Source: Candidatus Poseidoniaceae archaeon
GTDB taxonomy: Archaea > Thermoplasmatota > Poseidoniia > Poseidoniales > Poseidoniaceae
Reading direction: 5' to 3'
DNA: 7,187 nt
NCBI GenBank assembly: GCA_029250385.1
Contig: JAQXFJ010000326.1
Coordinates: 1-7,187 of the forward strand
Shown here: piece after piece, positions 1 through 5,584 of the stretch
Layout: the number at the start of each line of letters is the position of its first letter
Numbering within the stretch: position 1 is the first letter of the stretch
Notes under the pieces: generated by a model
What the model saw: only the letters and a program-made list of their open reading frames with translations
The model's database searches: none
What the model was told of the DNA's origin: nothing
Program-made: the position numbers and the translations under genes

Positions 1-155
1 CCGATAATGTTCAGTAGTGTTGATTTGCCGCAGCCCGATGGACCCATCAGAGCAACTAATTCACCTCGTTTTAACTCTAAATCGACGCCTTTCAAAACTT
101 TTAGTTTACTACTTCCAAAGCCGAAAGATTTGGTTAGACCTTTTACTTCTAGCAT
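1..155 (-). CDS. ABC transporter ATP-binding protein, N-terminal fragment (continues past left edge)
   Basis: Reading the minus strand from the ATG at 155 gives 51 complete codons of an ABC ATPase before the window ends. The protein opens MLEVKGLTKSFG, a typical beta-strand start with the A-loop region, followed by KVLKGVDLEL and then a perfect Walker A motif, GPSGCGKST, at residues 38-46. The GPSGCGKSTLLN style is typical of LolD/MacB/FtsE-like ATPases that power small export or extraction systems, so it may work with a FtsX/MacB-type permease encoded beyond the left edge; that subfamily is inferred only. The start is secure: a TGA lies in frame directly upstream and an AAGGTAG ribosome site (163-169) sits 7 nt before the ATG. 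It follows the AlkB-like gene by 49 bp but seems to have its own TATA box at 191-200. Q-loop, signature motif and Walker B would be outside the window. Confidence 0.93.
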   Translation of the reverse strand, partial: MLEVKGLTKSFGFGSSKLKVLKGVDLELKRGELVALMGPSGCGKSTLLNII

Positions 156-162
156 TCACAAT

Positions 163-200
163 CTACCTTAGCGTTTGCGTCAAGTCTTGGTATTTATAAG
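163..200 (-). promoter_or_regulatory. TATA-like box and ribosome site for the ABC ATPase gene
   Basis: On the minus strand CTTATAAATA lies at 200-191, a good match to the archaeal TATA box. A start of transcription about 26 nt downstream of its centre would fall near 170, leaving a leader of roughly 15 nt that contains the AAGGTAG ribosome site at 169-163. The box lies in the 49-bp gap after the AlkB-like stop codon, so the ATPase gene can probably be transcribed independently. The motif and spacing are visible; promoter activity is inferred. Confidence 0.55.
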
Positions 201-204
201 AGTG

Positions 205-1185
205 TTAGGGATTGCTACTCGCCAACTTGCTTTGGAACTTATCGTAACTTTTCTTCATACGATGGTGAAAAAGTGGTGGGATTAACGCAGTCCAAAACAT
301 CACATAGTAACCATTTGGCAGTTGTGGAGAGTCTTCATGAACTGCTAGTTTTTGATATGGTGTGCTAGACCTCAAATGATGCGATGGATGAAGGGGCAGT
401 TCTAGAAGAGTCCAGCGCGACCACCGATTACGACTTTCCCATGCGTGACCGGCGTTTGCTCGTTCATCATCGCCACGAACTAATCCGTGATGCTGTAGAT
501 AATTGACAAATTCAAGTAAAAATATGGCTACTACGGCTTGAAGTAAAAACACACCAAGCAGTACTGGCGATATGATGAACAACGTCACCAGTAATGTCAA
601 CTGAACTAACATAGAATATCTAAAATCCTTGGGCTTAGCACGATATGCTCCCATTAATTGTAATGGAATAGTTCTGATAAAATGCACGTAGACATTTCTT
701 TTCCATGGAGAAGAGGTTGGGTCTCTTGGTTTGGCCCAGTGTTTGTGATGAGTATGATTATGCTCGACGGTGAAATGAAGGTATAACACACACATCAAGT
801 CCAATCTCGATAACCACCAACTACGAGATCTAGGTCTTCTATGGCCTAGTTCATGGGCGGTGATTATGCCCGATGCACCTGATGACAAACCGACAGAAAC
901 AGCAGCCAGCCAAATAAACGAATTATAATCAAAATATGCTTGATAAAGCAATGTGGCGATAACTACGGGAACTAGTATTCCGTGAGTGTGTACAATAAAA
1001 TCAAATACCCGAGATTCTTCTAGCGAATCAGTTTTGGAACTCTCACCTAGCAAGAAATCTAGAACAGGATATACTACTAGAGCAAGTATCAGGGTCGACG
1101 CAGTCCACCAACCACCAGCAAGTATACCGATGATAGTTACCAGCGGAGTGAATAACCCCAAAGTCTGGACAAGCCACCTAACCAT
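205..1185 (-). CDS. AlkB-like membrane di-iron hydroxylase (alkane 1-monooxygenase family)
   Basis: This 326-residue integral membrane protein carries the full histidine signature of the AlkB branch of the fatty-acid desaturase/hydroxylase superfamily: HELGH (111-115), EHNHTHHKH (141-149), NYLQHHGLVR (228-237, counterpart of NYxxHYGL) and LPLHPSHH (263-270, counterpart of LQRHxxHH). The nine expected iron ligands map to H111, H115, H142, H146, H147, H232, H266, H269 and H270. Hydrophobic helices lie roughly at 5-24, 29-47, 65-84, 88-108 and 192-230. AlkB enzymes hydroxylate terminal carbons of alkanes or alkyl chains using O2 and electrons from rubredoxin; no rubredoxin is encoded in this window. 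It is shorter than the usual roughly 400 residues, and HPSHH replaces QRHxxHH, so the substrate may be a fatty acid, lipid or other hydrocarbon. The ATG at 1185 is fixed by an in-frame TAG 9 nt upstream (TAG, CCT, GTC, ATG). No ribosome site is visible; a hairpin abuts the start. It lies 39 nt downstream of two small genes and may share their transcript. Confidence 0.88.
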   Translation of the reverse strand: MVRWLVQTLGLFTPLVTIIGILAGGWWTASTLILALVVYPVLDFLLGESSKTDSLEESRVFDFIVHTHGILVPVVIATLLYQAYFDYNSFIWLAAVSVGLSSGASGIITAHELGHRRPRSRSWWLSRLDLMCVLYLHFTVEHNHTHHKHWAKPRDPTSSPWKRNVYVHFIRTIPLQLMGAYRAKPKDFRYSMLVQLTLLVTLFIISPVLLGVFLLQAVVAIFLLEFVNYLQHHGLVRGDDERANAGHAWESRNRWSRWTLLELPLHPSHHLRSSTPYQKLAVHEDSPQLPNGYYVMFWTALIPPLFHHRMKKSYDKFQSKLASSNP

Positions 1186-1204
1186 GACAGGCTATCGGCC
1201 CGTC
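1186..1204 (-). promoter_or_regulatory. 7-bp hairpin directly abutting the AlkB-like start codon
   Basis: On the minus-strand RNA, GACGGGC (1204-1198) pairs with GCCUGUC (1192-1186) through seven base pairs, one of them G-U, around the 5-nt loop CGAUA. The 3' side of the stem ends at the base immediately before the ATG at 1185. No Shine-Dalgarno-like sequence is found in the 39-nt gap after the preceding small gene, so the hairpin occupies the place where a ribosome site would be. It could control translation or be an operator at the DNA level; the pairing is visible, the role is inferred. Confidence 0.4.
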
Positions 1205-1224
1205 AGTTATTGAGGTTAGCATTC

Positions 1225-1344
1225 TCAAGCTTTGTTTCGACGAGAAAATATCCGCTTAATCCAAGAAGGAGAAAATTCAATCCCGTTTCTGTATACTTGT
1301 TGTTCAATTGCGTTCTCTACATACTTTTCTAAATAATCATCCAT
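1225..1344 (-). CDS. small protein B (39 residues), paralogue of the adjacent small protein A
   Basis: The ATG at 1344 opens a 39-codon frame ending in TGA at 1225-1227. The product starts MDDYLEKYVENAIEQQ and ends in a basic tail, WIKRIFSRRNKA. Its first 24 residues match the start of the upstream small protein at 14 positions (M-D-x-x-L-E-x-Y-V-E-x-x-I-x-x-Q-x-Y-R-x-G-I-x-F), so the two are tandem paralogues. Strong support for translation comes from an AGGTGG ribosome site (1356-1351) about 6 nt before the ATG, and from the TAATG arrangement in which its ATG shares one base with the upstream TAA, which suggests translational coupling. No signal peptide or membrane helix is apparent; the N-terminal half looks like an amphipathic helix. 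I recognise no family. The AlkB-like gene starts 39 nt downstream on the same strand. The frame ends before the gap, so it is not an N-terminal extension of that gene. Confidence 0.72.
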   Translation of the reverse strand: MDDYLEKYVENAIEQQVYRNGIEFSPSWIKRIFSRRNKA

Positions 1345-1505
1345 TACTTGCCACCTCTGATACTATGGGACCCTCTTATATCGGCTCCAAATCTAAAATC
1401 TGCCATCGCATTGACGATCATTTGTTTCCAATTAAAGAAGATACCACTACGGTAATCTTGCTCGGTTATTACTTGCTCAACATAGGTTTCTAACTCTCGG
1501 TCCAT
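1344..1505 (-). CDS. small protein A (53 residues), first gene of a probable operon
   Basis: The ATG at 1505 opens a 53-codon frame ending in TAA at 1344-1346. The product begins MDRELETYVEQVITEQ, continues through DYRSGIFFNWKQM, and ends in a glycine- and arginine-rich tail with no clear fold. The N-terminal 24 residues are shared with the next small protein (14 identities), while the C-terminal halves differ. A GAGGG ribosome site lies about 7 nt upstream of the ATG, and a TATA-like sequence at 1541-1550 is placed correctly for a roughly 15-nt leader. The stop codon overlaps the next start by one base. It is acidic at the N-terminus, with no transmembrane helix or signal peptide. Function unknown; its place ahead of the AlkB-like gene suggests, but does not prove, a role linked to that enzyme. 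The opposite-strand frame over the same bases shows no ribosome site or family resemblance. Confidence 0.72.
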   Translation of the reverse strand: MDRELETYVEQVITEQDYRSGIFFNWKQMIVNAMADFRFGADIRGSHSIRGGK

Positions 1506-1550
1506 TTCCTTCCCTCTTACACTTTACTTTATGCACCTAGAGTATATTAA
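1506..1550 (-). promoter_or_regulatory. TATA-like box and short leader for the small-protein/AlkB-like gene group
   Basis: On the minus strand TTAATATACT lies at 1550-1541. Counting about 26 nt from its centre puts transcription start near 1520, giving a leader of about 15 nt that contains GAGGG at -11 to -7 from the ATG at 1505. The spacing from box to start codon (about 40 nt) matches that before the ABC ATPase gene and the dehydrogenase/hydratase gene. No other promoter-like sequence is seen between the small genes and the AlkB-like gene, so this promoter may drive all three. Confidence 0.45.
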
Positions 1551-1687
1551 GCAGCGGTGAAATTGCCAACACATGGGTGCAATAATAAAAGCAGGTAATT
1601 TTTACAACACCTAGGCAGCAACCTTATTTTGTCATTTCCAACAAACTCAAAGCCCTTGACAAGATTATGGCAAAGATGAGTTTCTTT

Positions 1688-1717
1688 GATAACCAAGGTG
1701 GCTAACGACTGGTTATC
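1688..1717. repeat. perfect 8-bp inverted repeat upstream of TYW1
   Basis: GATAACCA (1688-1695) is matched exactly by its reverse complement TGGTTATC (1710-1717) with a 14-bp spacer. The arm centres are 22 bp apart, about two turns of the helix, which suits a dimeric DNA-binding protein; as RNA it would form an 8-bp stem with a 14-nt loop 57 nt before the TYW1 start. The repeat is directly visible; whether it acts as operator or RNA element is unknown. Confidence 0.5.
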
Positions 1718-1760
1718 CCAGCCTAACCCGACCCCGTAAGGAACCGAGGCAGACGGCTTA

Positions 1761-1764
1761 GGAG
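1761..1764 (+). promoter_or_regulatory. ribosome binding site that decides the TYW1 start
   Basis: GGAG ends 9 nt before the ATG at 1774. A second in-frame ATG at 1780 would lie 15 nt away, so 1774 is preferred. A TAG at 1759-1761 closes the frame just upstream, so no longer form is possible. The upstream CCTAA at 1722-1726 is complementary to TTAGG at 1758-1762 and could mask this site. Confidence 0.6.
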
Positions 1765-1773
1765 TGTGTTCAC

Positions 1774-2781
1774 ATGGGCATGGATTTAGCATTGAAAGCA
1801 AAGTTACAGAAGCAGCGATATCATATCGTGGGAGAGCACGGTGGGGTGAAAATATGCCACTGGACAAAGGAATCATTACTGCGTGACCGACAATGCTACA
1901 AAGGGAAATTTTACGGTATTGCCAGTCATAATTGTATGCAAACTTCACCAGTAGTAGACCAATGCAATTTAGCTTGTACTTATTGCTGGAGAGAGCCACA
2001 CATGGATACTCTAGAGTTAACTGACCAAGACCCGCTTGAACTCCTCTATGAATCGGTTAGAGCACAAAGGAGATTACTTTCTGGTTTTGGTGGCAATCCA
2101 AAAGTACCCAGAGAAAAATGGCTTGATGCACAAAATCCTAAGCACGTTGCTATTTCACTAAACGGTGAGCCGACACTTTACACTAGGCTTGGCGAATATA
2201 TCGATTTGTGCCATAAGCATGGCATGACTACGATGCTGGTTACCAATGGAACATTTCCCAAAGTTCTAGAACGCCTAGACCCACTACCAACTCAATTATA
2301 TGTTTCAGTTGATGCACCAAATAAGAAAGTGTTCAATGAAGTATGTAAACCAAAATGGAATAAGCGCTCTTGGGAACAATTTGAGAAAACTATTGATTTA
2401 ATGCCGTCCCTAGATACCAGAATAGTCTCTCGTCACACATTGATGAAGGGAATCAACATGAGTGAACAACACATTAGGGAGTTTGCTGCATTAGATAAGC
2501 GAGCTGATCCTAATTTTATTGAAAACAAAGGTTACGTTTTTGTTGGCCATAGCAGGGAAAATCTCAGTGCGGAAAATATGCCAAGTCATGATGATATCAT
2601 GGATTTTTCAGCCAAAATCGCCCCGCTAACTGGAAGGAAAATATTGTCAGATTCTAAACCAAGTAGAGTTGCTTTAGTCGGTCAAGAAATTACTCCAATA
2701 CCAATACCAGAAGCAACTATGTTCTTCCCAGACGACCTTGGAATTGCGCCTTCGGTAAAGCATCTACCAATTATACAGTAA
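1774..2781 (+). CDS. taw1: 4-demethylwyosine synthase (TYW1, archaeal single-domain radical SAM enzyme)
   Basis: This cytosolic tRNA-modifying enzyme condenses N1-methylguanosine-37 of tRNA-Phe with pyruvate-derived carbons to form 4-demethylwyosine, the tricyclic core of wyosine bases. The 335-residue protein has the radical SAM motif CNLACTYC (C64, C68, C71) within the family-diagnostic stretch from SHNCMQTSP to CWREP. It also keeps the three cysteines that bind the second iron-sulphur cluster, C28, C41 and C54, spaced 13 and 13 residues as in the Pyrococcus enzyme. K43 in CYKGKF corresponds to the lysine proposed to form a Schiff base with pyruvate. Further family blocks are ISLNGEPTLY (127-136), LVTNGT (155-160), SVDAPNKK (178-185) and YVFVGHSRENL (254-264). 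No flavodoxin domain is present, unlike eukaryotic TYW1. The gene is alone on the plus strand and overlaps the convergent GST-like gene by 11 bp at its 3' end. All key residues are intact. Confidence 0.95.
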   Translation: MGMDLALKAKLQKQRYHIVGEHGGVKICHWTKESLLRDRQCYKGKFYGIASHNCMQTSPVVDQCNLACTYCWREPHMDTLELTDQDPLELLYESVRAQRRLLSGFGGNPKVPREKWLDAQNPKHVAISLNGEPTLYTRLGEYIDLCHKHGMTTMLVTNGTFPKVLERLDPLPTQLYVSVDAPNKKVFNEVCKPKWNKRSWEQFEKTIDLMPSLDTRIVSRHTLMKGINMSEQHIREFAALDKRADPNFIENKGYVFVGHSRENLSAENMPSHDDIMDFSAKIAPLTGRKILSDSKPSRVALVGQEITPIPIPEATMFFPDDLGIAPSVKHLPIIQ

Positions 2782-3382
2782 TTGGGAAGTTAACTGGTGC
2801 ATCACCGGTAAACCATTGTGGATATTTTTTCATACATACCTTGAATTCTTGACTAGACAGATTATTTGCTAACCATTGGTCTAAATGGCCCCATTGTTGA
2901 CTGTCAAACCACTCCCTGTCGTGATTAGCGAATTGGCGAACAAACGGAAAGAGCGCATCATTTAATTCATTTGACAGCGACTCAAGCAGCAATTGATCTA
3001 AGTCTTGTAAGTATTTTTTAGCCAATTCCCTTTGTTCTAATGCATCAATATCGTCGTAACGATTAGGATATTTATAGCGGTCAAGATGGAACTTGAATTC
3101 ATGGTCATTGCGGTTAACCCAATGGTTGTCAAGGTCAGTTAATGTCCAGTTTGCAACGTATTGCATTATCTCTAAACTTTCTTCGATGACCTTGCCATTC
3201 GGTAATAACATAACTGGAACTGTACCTTTTGGTGAAATTTCCATCATATGTTCTGGCCGGTCTCTAAGCACAATTTCTCGATGCTCACAAACTAGTCCTG
3301 CTCGAACAATTGCCATTCTGGCACGCATTGCATATGGACAACGGCGAAAGCTGTAGAGAATTGGTTTTACTTGGTCGGCCAT
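2771..3382 (-). CDS. glutathione S-transferase-like protein with glutaredoxin-type N-terminus
   Basis: The 203-residue protein has a thioredoxin-fold N-terminal domain (about 5-78) followed by an all-helical C-terminal domain (about 95-195), the layout of soluble glutathione S-transferases. Visible signatures are LYSFRRCPYAMRARMA (9-24) with a possible nucleophile C15, SPKGTVPVM (50-58) with the cis-proline P56, and EES (67-69) where GSTs hold the gamma-glutamyl group of the thiol. Near the C-terminus FPFVRQFA (145-152) and WF are shared with a bacterial GST-like family. The exact reaction is unknown: many such proteins reduce or transfer thiols rather than conjugate xenobiotics, and most archaea lack glutathione, so another thiol may be used. 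The ATG at 3382 has AGGT a few bases upstream. It begins 18 bp after the dehydrogenase/hydratase stop on the same strand, implying co-transcription. The family resemblance suggests acquisition from bacteria (inferred). Confidence 0.86.
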   Translation of the reverse strand: MADQVKPILYSFRRCPYAMRARMAIVRAGLVCEHREIVLRDRPEHMMEISPKGTVPVMLLPNGKVIEESLEIMQYVANWTLTDLDNHWVNRNDHEFKFHLDRYKYPNRYDDIDALEQRELAKKYLQDLDQLLLESLSNELNDALFPFVRQFANHDREWFDSQQWGHLDQWLANNLSSQEFKVCMKKYPQWFTGDAPVNFPITV

Positions 3383-3400
3383 TTACCTGACTTCCATATA

Positions 3401-5518
3401 TCAATTATTATTGTAAGTCGGTCTTCGCCCTTCAATTAGGGCAGATAAGCCTTCAAGTGCATCTCTGGTGGAGAATATATCAGTCAATTTGGATAATTCT
3501 GAATCTAGTCCTTCACTTAGTGTGGTATTGCTAGTGATATCAATCAATTCACTCGCCATTGACAGAGCAATTGGTGCAGTATACTTTAGATTCTTTAACT
3601 GCCTAGAAATGGTTTTCTCTGCTACATCATAGCCTGCCGGACAACCACCTGAAAGCAATACTGAAAGGTTGTTATCACTGTAAAAATCCGAGGCGAATTT
3701 AACTACTGGACTTGCATCATTTCTTGGCTTACCCGGGTACTTGTCAGCTGGCTTACCAGAAGTTGAGCATTGAGTTACTGCGCCGTCAACTTCTGACAGA
3801 TCAACTAAATGAGTCAATAATCCAATGTCATAAGCAATTTGTGAATTCATGAAATTACCACCAAGTACTGCCCATCTAGCCAGTGGGATACCAGATATTC
3901 TTGCTGGTCTTTGAGAGCCACCAAGACCTGGATAGATACCAATTGAGGTTTCAGGGAATCTAAACTGAGTTCTTCTAGTGCCGATTCGATAATCGCAGCA
4001 TAGAGCAAGTTCAAGTCCACCACCAAGAGCAAGTCCTGTGGTTAAGGCGACCGTAGTTTTGTTGGAATTTTCAATCGCATTGAGTACTTCATGACCATTA
4101 CTGGTAAATTCTACAATATCTCCTATCGAATTAGATCTAATCTTGTCAACAAAGAATTTGACATCTGCTCCTGCAACAAAGGCTTTTCCTGCACCATCTA
4201 ACACCATAGTGTGGACTGCTGTGTTAGCATTTACTGCATTAACTGCTTGACCAAGTTGCTTGATTACGGTTTCATTGAGGGCATTCATTGCTTCTGGACG
4301 ATTGATGGTTATTGTAGCTACTCCATCGGTTATCGATGTGTCGACATAACTGAAATCCCATGGAGCATTACTACTCGCTTGTTTAGCGAAGAATTCAGAG
4401 ACTTGCCAGGTAGAGTTACCAGCATCGTCTAGGCATAATTTTTGATAGTCAACCGCCATCTCATGGGATTGTTGTACCCCTATTTTATTCATCATTTCAA
4501 ATGGTCCTTTAGCCCACCGCAGGCCAACTTTAGCACCTCTGTCCACGTCTTCCATCGAACAAACTCCTTCGTCAACAATTTGTGCTGCCACGCCAAATAC
4601 TACGCCAAATAATCTCCTCGATACTAATTGGTATTGTTCTTCTGAGTAATCGGTTGCCTCGCTAATCTCCCACATATTGTTAGCACCGACTAGTTCTCGT
4701 AGGTTTGTCGCACCATCATAACGTGGAACTGCTAACTGTTCTGCTAAGTAGTCTGTGGAGTGAAGAGCAATCGGTGGGCCTGTTAAATTCATTAGACCAA
4801 ATGGTCCAAGTCCGATGCGGAAGGCTTTACCAGCAATCGCATCAATTTGTGCCGCATTAGCAACACCTTCTTGCTCTAACAGACATGCTTCGTTAAGCCA
4901 TGGAACAAAGAACCGATTGACAACAAATCCAGGTCGGTCGCCACAAACGATTACCACTTTACCAAGCATTTTGCAATATTGTACGACTCGGTCAATGGTA
5001 TCTTGACTGGTGGTTTTTGCTGGAATAACTTCCACCAAACGGTTTTTTGCTGGATGATAAAAGAAATGTAGGCCAACAAACTTATCTGGCCTGCCGGTAG
5101 CTTTTGCTAATTCATTTACTGATAGCGAAGATGTGTTAGAGGCAAGTATGGTATGGTCTCCACATGCTTCATCAAGGGTCTTGAAAACGGCTGTTTTGAC
5201 ATCGAAATCTTCGAATACCGCTTCGATTACTAAATCTGTATTCTCGGCAGTATTTTCTACTCCAATAACTCCAGTTATACGGCTGGTTATTTCATCAACT
5301 TGAGATTGATTGAAAATTCTTCTCTCGACTGCTTCACTGAGAAAATCCTTGATTATTCCTTGCCCACGGTCAACCCATTGTTGCTCTCGGTCCACCATTT
5401 GCACATCAAATTCTTCTTGGGCGGATTTTTGGGCAATTCCTGAACCCATATTTCCGGCTCCCACAATAGCTACACGCTGAATAGGCTGCATGTTGTTGGC
5501 GAATCTTAAGATGTTCAT
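3401..5518 (-). CDS. fused 3-hydroxyacyl-CoA dehydrogenase / enoyl-CoA hydratase
   Basis: This two-enzyme cytosolic protein (705 residues from the ATG at 5518) hydrates enoyl-CoA and oxidises the resulting 3-hydroxyacyl-CoA with NAD+. Numbering from that ATG, the Rossmann domain has GAGNMGSG (20-27) and D43 for NAD; the dehydrogenase tetrad is complete as S130, H151, E163 and N201. Two C-terminal dehydrogenase domains follow (about 196-265 and 295-360). The crotonase domain occupies about 388-705, with the oxyanion block FVAGADVKFF (447-456), GGGLE with E503, and FPETSIG with E523, the two glutamates 20 residues apart as in rat hydratase. The dehydrogenase-first order is the reverse of bacterial FadB/FadJ and matches archaeal crotonyl-CoA hydratase/3-hydroxybutyryl-CoA dehydrogenases. 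About 60 extra residues lie near 575-640. Start choice is uncertain: TTG at 5524, ATG at 5518 and ATG at 5491 are in frame; 5518 lies about 40 nt from the TATA-like box, like its neighbours. Likely role is beta-oxidation. Confidence 0.93.
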   Translation of the reverse strand: MNILRFANNMQPIQRVAIVGAGNMGSGIAQKSAQEEFDVQMVDREQQWVDRGQGIIKDFLSEAVERRIFNQSQVDEITSRITGVIGVENTAENTDLVIEAVFEDFDVKTAVFKTLDEACGDHTILASNTSSLSVNELAKATGRPDKFVGLHFFYHPAKNRLVEVIPAKTTSQDTIDRVVQYCKMLGKVVIVCGDRPGFVVNRFFVPWLNEACLLEQEGVANAAQIDAIAGKAFRIGLGPFGLMNLTGPPIALHSTDYLAEQLAVPRYDGATNLRELVGANNMWEISEATDYSEEQYQLVSRRLFGVVFGVAAQIVDEGVCSMEDVDRGAKVGLRWAKGPFEMMNKIGVQQSHEMAVDYQKLCLDDAGNSTWQVSEFFAKQASSNAPWDFSYVDTSITDGVATITINRPEAMNALNETVIKQLGQAVNAVNANTAVHTMVLDGAGKAFVAGADVKFFVDKIRSNSIGDIVEFTSNGHEVLNAIENSNKTTVALTTGLALGGGLELALCCDYRIGTRRTQFRFPETSIGIYPGLGGSQRPARISGIPLARWAVLGGNFMNSQIAYDIGLLTHLVDLSEVDGAVTQCSTSGKPADKYPGKPRNDASPVVKFASDFYSDNNLSVLLSGGCPAGYDVAEKTISRQLKNLKYTAPIALSMASELIDITSNTTLSEGLDSELSKLTDIFSTRDALEGLSALIEGRRPTYNNN

Positions 5519-5524
5519 GAACAA

Positions 5525-5584
5525 TCCGTATCTGTGTCACAGTAATGTGCAACCATTTATACGCACAATAACTCAGCGTTAATT
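5525..5584. promoter_or_regulatory. divergent promoter region with one shared TATA-like element
   Basis: The gap between the leftward dehydrogenase/hydratase gene and the rightward membrane-protein gene contains GTATAAATGG on the minus strand (5562-5553), a good archaeal TATA box whose centre is about 40 nt from the ATG at 5518. Read on the plus strand the same bases are CCATTTATAC; their centre is about 26 nt from the ATG at 5585, which would make that gene leaderless. No second TATA-like box is evident in the gap. Sequence and spacing are visible; dual use is inferred. Confidence 0.5.

Larger units (their letters stand above)
1551..1773 (+). other. gene-free region upstream of TYW1 with structured leader potential
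   Basis: No convincing gene lies here on either strand. The left part is AT-rich and includes AATAATAAAA at 1581-1590, a weak TATA candidate; the right part, from about 1696, is noticeably richer in G and C and holds an inverted repeat and other short complementary stretches. If the candidate box is used, the TYW1 leader would be well over 100 nt, unusually long beside the roughly 15-nt leaders inferred for its neighbours. No tRNA could be folded: there is no T-loop motif on either strand. Confidence 0.5.

Noticed and set aside
17..199. 60-codon plus-strand frame at the left edge
   Set aside because: It is antisense to the ABC ATPase start, including the Walker A motif.
986..1213. 75-codon plus-strand frame over the AlkB-like N-terminus
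   Set aside because: It lies antisense to a well-supported gene and has no recognisable content.
1308..1493. 61-codon plus-strand frame opposite the small proteins
   Set aside because: The minus-strand frames have ribosome sites, a shared N-terminal pattern and a coupled overlap; this frame has none of these.
1688..1770. a tRNA or other known structured RNA before TYW1
   Set aside because: The G+C-rich segment and inverted repeat drew attention, but there is no T-loop sequence, acceptor stem or anticodon arm on either strand, and no kink-turn or C/D box pattern.
1547..1999. 150-codon open frame on the minus strand across the TYW1 upstream region and N-terminus
   Set aside because: Half of it is antisense to the conserved TYW1 cysteine region, the translation shows no family motif, and no ribosome site precedes it.
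3847..4032. 61-codon minus-strand frame inside the dehydrogenase/hydratase gene
   Set aside because: It is in another frame of the crotonase active-site region, where the conserved GGGLE and FPE motifs are in the main frame.
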